From Nemopilema nomurai (lineage: Eukaryota > Cnidaria > Scyphozoa > Rhizostomeae > Rhizostomatidae), in NCBI GenBank assembly GCA_003864495.1, contig ML133460.1, positions 813,942 to 877,941 of the forward strand: a stretch of DNA of 64,000 nt. The letters run 5' to 3'. The translations under genes and the position numbers were made by a program. Under the pieces are notes generated by a model. That model had not been told where the DNA came from, made no database searches, and worked only from the letters and a program-made list of their open reading frames with translations. Numbering within the stretch: position 1 is the first letter of the stretch; every line of letters starts with the position of its first letter. Below, piece after piece: positions 39,601 through 62,200 of the stretch.

Positions 39601-42531
39601 ATAACAAAGAGAGAGAGGGGGAGGGCAGTTTTCCCGTATGTTCACCGTCAAAGAAGTTAATATCACCTGTATAGCCGTCACTGAGGATAAATGATCTCTC
39701 CAATTGAATCTCACAATGTTTATATTCGATGCATTCCATTCGAATCACCGTTCGGCCATGTTTGTCTTTTCTGGGTACGTGTGTACGTTAGAATTTTGAT
39801 TATTTTGAATTAGGCTGAGGTTTTAATGTTTAATGTTTAAGAACAGATAAGAGTACTTGGCATTGTTGTTAAAAGCAACAAAAACATACTTCTTCTTCTT
39901 AAGGTTGCATGAAAATTGGTTTTTATTTCATATGCATCCGTATTTGTGTAGAATAATTTCCCTTATAAAGCAATTATTTCCCCTACCGATCGAGATCTGC
40001 ATTTCAACATATTCTGGAGATATAATGCTTGATACAGTGTTTAACTGATTGCCAGTTGAAAGCTCGTTCGTAGAGGAAAGCACTTCCAATCCTGAGTCCA
40101 CCGAACTCTCAATCATAGAAATTCTTCCTTTACTGATGTTTGACTCAACCTCGATCAAGCGTGAACTGCACATCTTGGGAAACCGTTGAACAGTATTTGT
40201 GGTTTGCAATCCTGAAACAAAACTTTCCAATTACTCGTGCTCTATTTTCTGCTCTAGTCTTTGTTGGATATTATCAATGCAAGATTAGCATTATTATAAG
40301 CAAGAAGACAGCTATTAATTTATAAAAGACCTTGATTGGCAAACCTCTCGATTTCATTATCGGCTGTTTCTCATGGCCAAGCCTGAATTCTTTCACCATC
40401 ACATGTACCCTGAAATGAAATTTGGCTTTCTTAAAAGAACAATGAATAAAGTGCTCTCAAATATCTGCTTAAGTTCCTGACATCTTCCTTTGCAATGATT
40501 ATTATTGTTTTATACTCTTTGCTACTTGTATAAAAAATCCTTCGCTTTCCTTTAGCAATACACAAATCGTCATAGATTTATCTTTTTAGTGGCAAAGAAA
40601 GCAGAGTTAAAAGCATGGGTTACGTCCTACTTTCTAGGTTGCGTTTATAGAAGTCTTGAAGACATGTGCCTGAGAGATGATGCTAATCTTATAGATAGAT
40701 GGTGATTGATTACCGATGGTGACCATAACTGATTGCTTCTTCTTCTGCCAGACTGCTGCAATGACTCCGAAAGATGTCAGCATTGTTCTTCAATAAAATC
40801 TCCACGCATTCTTCCTGACCTTTGGCGCAGGCCAAAAGCAGTGCGGTTCTGTTGCAACGACAATAATGGCGTAACAAATTCTGTTTATCTATTCTAGGTT
40901 TATGATGAAAGAATCCAAAATTTTGTGTAACATAAAGAGTTAAAACTTAAAGACAATTTCCAGGATTGTATATGGATACATTATATCGCAACTTCGATTC
41001 AATATTGCAGGATGAAGATAAAATATTCTATAGAATTTGCTTTGGACATTTTTTGTTATATAGTCACGATAATAATATTTGCTTTTTAGTTCAAATGATA
41101 TTATGACTGGTGTTTCAAACTAATGAGAAATAAAAGTGTTTTCCAAGATTGCATGCATGATTTTTCAGCTTTTCTCTATAACCTGCCATTTTAATGAAGG
41201 CTATCAAAGTCGACTAACCTTCCGCTGTACTCCTTAAGATCTGCTTTGGCACCGTTTTCCAATAGCAATAAAACGACCATTGGTAGGTGGGAATAAACTG
41301 CCTGATGCAAGGGGGTCGATAGTACCTTTGGAAAACATAATGCAAGCAGCCACACGTAAATGATGTACAAATTAGTAATGTTCTAGCATTAACGAATTAT
41401 CTATATCTAAACGTGTTATTTTACTTTTAGAAGAAATGTTGTTAGTCCGAGAGAATTTTGAATTTTGGAGGATGAGTTTCCCAATCTATATCACAACACA
41501 TTAACATGTCGCTGAATTTTAAGTATATATTTGTTTGACCAAAGAAGTTCGTCCATCATTACTGAAAAGTTCAATCCTTTTTGTTGATCAACTTTTTAAA
41601 AAAATCGAAATATTGATGAAAGAGTTTTGCTCACCATGTCAGTGGCGTCGACATTGACGTTCGCTTCCTTGACAAGGAACTCGACGATTGCAATCCTTCT
41701 CTTGGAAATTGCAAAGTGCAGCGGTGTTATTCCTCGTTTGTCTGCCTTGTCAAAATCTAGCTCCTTGGCATGTAGAATTTTGACAAGCGTAATATGATCA
41801 TTTCCGATAGCCTGATATAGAATGGTTCAATGTCAATTCACTGTCAACACAGCAAAGATGCGTGACCTTCTTTTGCTTACTTCTCTTTAAAAAGTCGACA
41901 CTAAATGTCAGTCAAAATGCCTGATTTTGTCAATATCTAGCTGACTTACCATAAAAACGGGACTTCTGCCAACTTTGTCCTCTAAAATTTTGCCATTGAA
42001 CTTGAAAATAGTCTGCACTGCCTCTAAGCTTCCTGCGAGGCAGCCATAATGAAGGGCAGTTCTACGAGATGATCGTGGGAATTCTTAACTAATGAAAATT
42101 TATAAAATCGAGAGATTATTGATATGATTAAACCAGTTGTGTGAAAAGAGGAATAAGGTATAAATATGCAAAACAGAGACATTATGGTCGATAAGCAAAA
42201 ACTTTATTATCATTATAATGTGTATTTAAATACCAATCGTTTAGCTATGTATTAAAATTTACTTTTAAGAAAAATATACTTTTAAAGGCAAATTTTAAGA
42301 CATCCAAGGCGCTGTGGCAATTTTTTTCATTTTATTGGCGGTCTAAATGGAGGAAACTCACCTTCCTTTACCGTCCTTCTTGTCAACATCAGTTTGCCTT
42401 TTACTCAAAAGGCGAACCAGCTTTTCCACCTTATTTTTATATGCTCTACGATGTAGAGATGGCAAGCTCCACAAGTTCAATCCATCCGGATTAGTGCTCG
42501 CTGTGGAGCGATGGAACAACTTTGAAAACAT
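30683..42531 (-). CDS. Ankyrin-repeat/coiled-coil protein (ANKRD26-like layout), copy C; frame interrupted
   Basis: Exons: 42362-42531, 41950-42061, 41635-41811, 41219-41325, 40714-40848, 40345-40409, 39987-40211, 39293-39514, eight repeat exons between 39087 and 36454, 36146-36343, 34503-35754, 34172-34223, 34022-34050, 33729-33759, 33478-33524, 33201-33261, 33053-33081, 32699-32830, 32100-32167, 31921-31971, 31636-31709, 31317-31386, 30683-30778. The ankyrin half (exons 1-7) is free of frameshifts. Lesions: donor after 39293-39514 is lost exactly as in copy A, giving a stop at 39,270; repeat exons 38169-38400 and 37142-37373 are each 2 nt short; the coiled-coil exon is net 4 nt short (indels near 35,139, 35,225, 35,647 and 35,752); exon 32100-32167 is 1 nt short. 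As written it could make only an ankyrin protein ending just after exon 8, unless an internal donor is used. Confidence 0.8.
32258..32580 (+). pseudogene. Unidentified coding-like fragment in an intron (copy C)
   Basis: Same antisense fragment as 2,849-3,172, but one base is missing near 32,357 so the frame breaks. It ends at the same TAG. Confidence 0.35.
36454..39087 (-). repeat. Array of eight ~344-bp exon+intron repeats, copy C
   Basis: Exons: 38854-39087, 38510-38743, 38169-38400 (232 nt), 37828-38061, 37484-37717, 37142-37373 (232 nt), 36798-37031, 36454-36687. Six are 234 nt and phase 1-1. One more module than in A or B, so the array changes length between copies. The diverged downstream relative is 36146-36343 and the upstream relative 39293-39514. 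Confidence 0.93.
39270..39514 (-). other. Founder-like repeat exon with lost splice donor, copy C
   Basis: Same lesion as in copy A: GTTG is followed by CTGAG rather than GTGAG, and the frame ends at TGA (39,270-39,272). The novel sequence forms a small palindrome (TGTTGCT/AGCAACA) around the lost site. Copy B keeps the donor. Confidence 0.6.
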
Positions 42532-42888
42532 GCTTCCACTTCGTATCTCGGAGAAAAACTAGTAAGGTCTACCAGTGTGATTGCAATTTGGTGTGATTGG
42601 CAATTGTCTTATGACGTCACATGAAGTATGATTTAAGCAATTACTTCTAGCAAGAAAGAAAAAGGCCTGGGGCTTAGTGTTTTTCGCCAATATATTTGGA
42701 ATTTTCATTATCAATAGACAAACTTGAAGATGATCTCAAATTCAGTTGATACGAATCTAGAGCAGGTCCTTTTATTTTTTCAGTGTAATTGGATTTCTTT
42801 TCAACGGACAATGAATAATATGATGCGGCTTTTAAAAGATCCATAGTTTGACGTCACAAACTCAGCGTGTCTGCGTGGCAGCAAAAGC
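42532..42888. promoter_or_regulatory. Candidate bidirectional promoter with two CRE palindromes, copy C
   Basis: TGACGTCA at 42,612-42,619 and 42,849-42,856, between the minus-strand ATG at 42,531 and the plus-strand ATG at 42,889. Both octamers stay perfect although the surrounding sequence differs more from A and B than those two differ from each other. Confidence 0.55.
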
Positions 42889-42988
42889 ATGGTAGCTGCG
42901 GAGCTTGTTCTCTGTCGTAATAATGAAAAGTCGAGGGTGTCTCTGATGTCAGAATACGTTGCTAGATTTGACAGGAAGGCGGAGAAAG
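42889..42988 (+). CDS. Candidate first exon of a divergently transcribed gene
   Basis: ATG (42,889) opens 33 codons, starting MVAAELVLCRNNEKSR and ending FDRKAEK, then a strong donor (AAAG|GTAAGTC) in phase 1. It lies about 360 bp head-to-head with the ankyrin gene start. The frame is open here but broken in copies A and B by one extra base. The duplication breakpoint follows at about 43,137 and I could not find a convincing next exon (the first candidate acceptor, near 43,131, leads quickly to a stop). It could equally be a non-coding first exon. I do not recognise the protein. Confidence 0.35.
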
Positions 42989-43235
42989 GTAAGTCATCTT
43001 ATCATTTGTGTGCGCCGCAAAATCTTGATGTCAAAATAACAACATTGATACCGATTTGTTTATACTTTTTTGAAAGATTGAAAACTTCCTTAACCCCTAA
43101 CCATTATTGACACTTTTTCTCTCCACCAAGGAAAAAAGCTGCAATGAGTTTAATAGTGTCTTTTCGAAATAATTGCTAGAATAATGGATATTGATGAAGA
43201 TTTTAGATTTAAAAATCGGTTGTGCAAGAGTTCTG

Positions 43236-43420
43236 CAATCACACGATCAAGCACTTTTGATTACCCTAATAACAGCGACCAATCACACGATCAAGCACTT
43301 TTGATTACCCTAACAACAGCGACCAATCACACAATCAAGCTCTTTTGATTACCCTAACAACAGCGACCAATCACACGATCAAGCACTTTTGATCACCCTA
43401 ATAACAGCGACCAATCACAC
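43236..43420. repeat. 44-bp minisatellite, about 4.2 copies
   Basis: The motif starting CAATCACACGATCAAGCAC begins at 43,236, 43,280, 43,324, 43,368 and (partial) 43,412, an exact 44-bp period with a few substitutions. Confidence 0.92.
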
Positions 43421-44054
43421 GAGCCAGTAAATTTGGTTGCTGAAATAAACCCCAAAATAGGATTTGAATCTAAGACAGAAAGTTTTCGGTGAATAAAAAC
43501 AGTTTTGAATGTAACATGAAGCATATATGTTCTTAAATAATATTTTTAAAATAATACAGATTTCGGATCAGAATACAAATAATTTGAGAAGCTGAAACGC
43601 TGGCAAACAAAACAAACCACTTCATTAACAACATTTACTTCAAGTCTTACAAACACCTTTTCTTATTAACCTTGCAGTACTATTAGACATCTAATATAAC
43701 AGTTAAAATTTGACTGATGAACTTCAAAAATTTCAACGACAATGGTCTATAATCAACCGCAACTATTGTATAAAGTGATAGGAAAGGGTTTCAGGGCTTT
43801 TTGAACGCTATGGTTTGCACGGGCTGATAAATAACATTCCTTTTTTCAAAATGCAAAATTGTAGTAGTACCCTTTGAACCGTATTCCTTATTACTAAGGT
43901 TAGACTATGTTAGGACCCACAGCTGAACTCCTTACCCAGATTGGCCCAGCACCAAAAGTTCCAAGACCAAAGTTACCTCGAACCAAACCCATTGTAAGAG
44001 TCATACATGTGGAAAGCGTGGATATCATATAGGGTTTCTACATACAGAGCAGGT

Positions 44055-44164
44055 GTGGCTGCCTACAAATGCAATGTTTTCTTAACGTTATGTGAGAAGC
44101 AATGCTCTATATTTGATGCGAAGAAGTGTAGAAATAATAAGAGAAGTTGCGTGTAGGTAGCCAC
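44055..44164. repeat. Inverted repeat, 13-bp arms
   Basis: GTGGCTGCCTACA at 44,055-44,067 and TGTAGGTAGCCAC at 44,152-44,164 pair with one mismatch around an 84-bp loop. Could be a small MITE or a chance hairpin. Confidence 0.5.
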
Positions 44165-44494
44165 AGGGTTTTCGTACATGCTCAAATTAGTAGCCGTGCC
44201 TACAGTGTCTCATACCTTTTGACACGTAAGTAAGCTAAGTCATGGCAACAGAGAGTTCTTCAATCATCAACGATAAAAACAACAGCCAGACAAACACATA
44301 AAGTCTTTGAAAATCCTCACAACCTTTTATCTCCATGTTCTTTTGCTTGCCTTCATACATAATCATACCTTCATTACCATCATCATCCGTAATAAGTTGA
44401 TGATGCTTATGGTGAAAAATCAAATTTCCATTTTGTAAAACTAAGATACAAAATTAAATCCAACTTAGTTGGTTTAGTATACGAAAAACGTTGA

Positions 44495-57572
<13,078 letters not shown>

Positions 57573-59218
57573 AGTTGATCCTGGTGCGAGTGGGATGCAG
57601 TGTACTTTTCATGCACATCACGTTACCTGTCAAGCTGGCCTATTAGGCCAAAACAAAGAGCATTTGGCGATCTAGAAAAACTAAATTATATTACCGGTTT
57701 TGCCACCTGTCAGCTTCGCAAACAGTGAAGCACCTCTCGTATTACTCTCCAATATTTCGAAATATCTACGCAATATTCAAAAACAACAATTTGGTAGATC
57801 TCTTCCAGGATTCATATCATTTCGTGCTAGAAAAGTTAGCTGTTCGAAACGAGGCCTCCACGAACGCGGCAGTTCTCCATGTCATAAATAAACAAACAGG
57901 GAAATTTTCATCTCAAATGCTGAAAAGTTGGGGAAGCAGTAGTTGACAGGAGAACAAGGAAAACGAATACCGTTGCGAGTTTTCTCCAAAATGTTTACCT
58001 CGCCTTTCATATCCTATTTCCTGGGTCTTTATCTTTTTCAAGCTTTTCTAACTTAAAAAGAAATGGCTCTACAGTACCGCACTGTCAGCTTGTGAACTCA
58101 CAAGCCGATTAGCTTTGATAAAAGTTCTAAAAAACGTGACAACCAATTACGTCTAATCACAACATAGCAAGCATTCAAAGTGTCACTTGCAGGTTTGAAC
58201 AGCTATAAAATATATTTGCAATCTTTGAGGCTTTGTTTAGAGGCGGACATACATAGAATTCACTTCTAGCTAAAGGTCACAATTGCTTGTTGAGCTTCGA
58301 TGTTGAAAGATTCTTCGGTTTACTGTGCATGTTACACAGAATTAAAAGAGGGCTACCCTTTTATATCTAACAGCAAGCCATGTCAGAAATATATAGATGC
58401 AGACCTGAATGAAATCATGGCCTTTTTGGGTATTGTTTAAAGTATATGGAAGTCATTAGTTTTCGGTGGCCTAGCAAGATATCACGTTTCGAGTTGAAAA
58501 AAGTGTCCCCACTATAATATTTTTTTTACTTCTGGTCATTGTCTTTAAATTATTGCCTCGTCGAAGCAGCTATATTTTGCTACTACGTCTTTACGCCACC
58601 TCAGATAAACTGGAAAGCAACAAACGGATTAACCTGCCCTTTGATTCTACTCTATACAGACTATTTCGAATAACTTCAGCTGCTCAAAACGGGAACAACC
58701 AAGAGATTATCTTTATAGAAGCGCAGCACAGCGGGCCTTAAAACCCTGAAAGCATGTAGGAATTTTTTTAGGAAACTTCCACGCGAAATTAGTTTTAACC
58801 GGTCTTAGAGACAACTGTATCCTAAACTAGTAGCTTTGATTTCCTCTTAGAAATATGCCCCCAAGTGGAGATTTGAAAAGGCCGAATCTTTCAGCGTGAT
58901 AAACAGATTCACAAATATTTTTGTAATTTTCTGACCCATATAATCAAGTACGAACGATGAAAAAACATGATGCCTCCGTCGAATAGATTTCTTCTCTTCC
59001 TAAAAACAGAGAAGTTATCTTCATGAGATATTCTCACTGAGTAAGCAAGCATGAAATTCCAAAAGTTCATAGGTGCAGCAGTTCATCTATAAACGCATCT
59101 AAGAAAATAAACAGATATGCCATCTACTTTCACAGTCATTCAACATTACTCAAGCCATACTCGTTAAATCTACTTTCAACAAAACGTTTTCGAAGCGTTT
59201 TAGCGACGCCATGAGCAA
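57573..59218. other. Intergenic region, ATPase 5' side and Argonaute 3' side
   Basis: Both neighbouring genes are on the minus strand, so this holds the Argonaute 3' UTR and the ATPase promoter/5' UTR. A possible 5' UTR exon boundary lies near 57,695 (AAACCG|GTAATA on the minus strand) with an acceptor at about 57,672. A short upstream out-of-frame ATG lies at 57,616. No other gene is supported. Confidence 0.5.
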
Positions 59219-62200
59219 CTATATGAAGTACATGCTAGATTCAGTTTCCTCAACTGTAATCAACTCCTGTAGACTCTTCCTTGAGCTTGATGAATCAACC
59301 GGCCTGACTCACCACTGGTGCTTCCTTGGCTGAAATCAAAATGCATTGTCAAAATGTATATTCATTCAAATCTGTCCCAGATGTAAACAGAGCTTTCAGC
59401 TATTGCCTGTTAGTCTGCATGCATTGTGTCTTATTGCAAGCTGCATGGTTATTTTTCAAGTCCTCCTTGTATATACAAGAAAGACAACTCAGACTTGTTC
59501 CAGCAGAAGGCGATGCTGCTTTCTTGCATATTCTCTGTTTTAGGTCTTATTTTGCAAGAAAATTATGCTCCAAACGGGCTTTTGAAGACTGCCCCCAAAG
59601 TTAGATACAGCTAGACCTCCGTGCCTCTTGTACCTGCTTGACTAATGCTAGTCCCGCCTCAAAAGCTTCCCTACAAATAACCGCGAGAGATGACAAAATG
59701 CCTAAAAAATCCTTTCTGCCAATGATTTGCTGGATCATACTCCTTTCGATTAGTTTTTTAATCTTACTTTATGGCTACCGTCTCAATGCAAACTGTATGA
59801 GACTTCTCGTGGTGAAACACGTAGTCAGTTTAACGTTCAATAGGGGAATTACCATCTACAATCCAGAGACATGCTGTATGGTCTGTATGTCTGTGGATTT
59901 TTTGTAAACCATGCACGGTCCCAAAGCCATCACAACTGCTAAAATAGCTTCTCAATTTAGCTTTTACTGACACTAAAGTCACACACCATTATGGAAACAC
60001 ACAGCAGCGATCCTTCAAACCGTCCTTTACAAGAAATACCTATTCACTTTTCTACACACCCTAAGATTTAAGCGAATGGTTATAACAGGCGTAGCAAGGA
60101 TGGAACGTGAGGCCCACCTGCTTCCATTGCTGGCCTGTATGTGATACCTGGCCCTCATTGCTACGTGGTGAGCATAATATGCAGGCGGCGGGATGGACAC
60201 AGAGCGGGTGCATCGCGCGTAGTTGTGGCACAGACTGTAGGTCAGCGACTGCAATTCGTCTGCTGTGAATTTGGAATCATCCCAGAGGATACGGTAATGA
60301 GCAGGACGGCTTGTCCCCTGATGATAGAAAACTGTACGGATTAGTTGAAGGTATCAAAGTGTAGACGTGACAGGTAACAACCTAGTGAACAGAAACTCTG
60401 CTGAAGTGAGACACTTCACAGGGCCCTGATGAAGCCCTGTTTACACTTTTCTAGATAGTTGGAAAGACTGACGTAACGGTAACATAGACAGTCACGCACT
60501 CTTCTTATCACCCTCTAGGGTTTTCGATCCGCAACTTGATTTTTATTCTCTCAGCTTTTGTTTATTTTCCGACGTTTGCATACTCTGAGGATTGTCGACG
60601 ACAAAGGACTTTAAGTAAGCAAAATTGAGTTCCGCTTTTTCTTGCTATTGTGAAGTTTTGTACCGCAAAGCACCTGTTCACACTTTTCTAGATCTGCGTA
60701 AGAATCGGAGAAACCAACATCCATCGGGCTACTTTCTGAAACCATTAAAAAACAGGTCCGACTCTCACTACTGTTCACAAAGTCTGATAAGCTCAAAGTC
60801 GACCGATCGATCTAACTACTACTTTGAATCTGGTTGCCCACCTGTATGCCGTTATGACTGCAGAGATAGAAGTCGAATTCTGTCGGATGACAAACTACTG
60901 TATCAACCACTGTCCCAGCAGGAATGTTTTTACTCTTACCGACCTTAAAAAGCAAAAGCTTTTGAATTAACAAAAGTGCTTAAGAATCTTTTTCTAAAAT
61001 ACACATATTTCGACTCTCAACCACTTTTGGGCACTTACTTTGGTTGGGACAAAACACGTGAATTTGCATCAAGTCTGCATCCAATTAGGGAATGTAAGGG
61101 GTTTAACCAAGTCAGGAGGACCACTAGGCTCTATTATACTCTACTATAATAGGCTTCGCAAATTGTTCTTAAACTGAAATTGCTCAATATGCATATCCTA
61201 AATATCGATTATAAATAATCAAAGAGAAATTGGGCACGGTTAGTTAGATTTCTTCACGATGTACTACACGTTTTCGTATCTGAGGCTGCATTTCAAATTA
61301 TGGTGTCAATATAGACTACGATGCATCAAGAAATGTCATGTCAATACTCGCTGCATGTACTCTTTTAGCTCCCTGTACCGTTACAAGTTCCCAATATATT
61401 ATTCTGTAGAAATGTTGGCAATACAGCTCTTCATAACGGGGCTTTTCATAACATCCCTCCTATTGGGAAACTAATTCGAAATGTATGCTGCTATCAGAAA
61501 AAATGGTTATGGTGATGTAGAAGCTTTAAACCTCATCTTTCTTGTCCTTTGGAAAAAATTTAGCATGATGTCTCTTCTGTACAGTCATGAATGTTATCAA
61601 TGGTTTGTAATTTGCATTAATCGAGCGACAGGCTGCTTGCACTGCCGACACCTCCCTCTGTAAAACCTGAAGGAAAGACGTTTGTTCAAAAAATAATACA
61701 ATCCTGAATAGTATTGATAAGCTTCTCTTCTGCACTCACAGAGGACTGATTAACATCACAAATACCTATTTATAAGCTCTTTTAATTTTTGACGTTAGGT
61801 CGTGAAAGAGCACCGTGGATTAAGATTGACGTCATTGGCTATGTCTGCTGCAAATTGGGCAGCAAATCGACAGCCATGTTGTACATGGAAGACAGATTCA
61901 TGCAGCCACAAAGTGCCATAAATACGTTGATAGAAGTGTCCGAAGAGACACTTGTGAACTGTTTCTGTGCTTAACACGACTTACTGAATCCAACTAAATT
62001 ACAAATATGTATACAATTAAACGTATAAAGATAAGAAATTAACAACGATGATAAGGCATCATAAAAGATGTCGCATGAAATGTCGCTATCAGGTGCAACA
62101 CTGTACCGCATAGCACTTGCTCTTAAGGCCTTTTTCTTAGGTGCAAACTAATAGATTGTTCTCCATTTATCAATTTTAAAAACAACTCCATCTCTATGCT

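Larger units (their letters stand above)
29467..43137. repeat. Tandem segmental duplication, copy C (right end)
   Basis: Third tandem copy. Homology with A and B is strong to about 42,990, weaker to about 43,137, then stops (compare 13,250 and 27,740, where A and B continue). The right breakpoint of the duplication array is therefore near 43,137. Copy C has one more repeat exon than A or B. Confidence 0.93.
43138..44494. other. Intergenic region between copy C and the Ca2+-ATPase gene
   Basis: Unique sequence beyond the duplication breakpoint. Contains a 44-bp minisatellite and one inverted repeat. No coding sequence recognised; it includes the 3' flank of the ATPase gene, where I found no clear AATAAA on the minus strand. 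Confidence 0.6.

Noticed and set aside
43236..43420. CRISPR-like direct repeats
   Set aside because: Period is a continuous 44-bp tandem with no unique spacers, in a eukaryotic genome.
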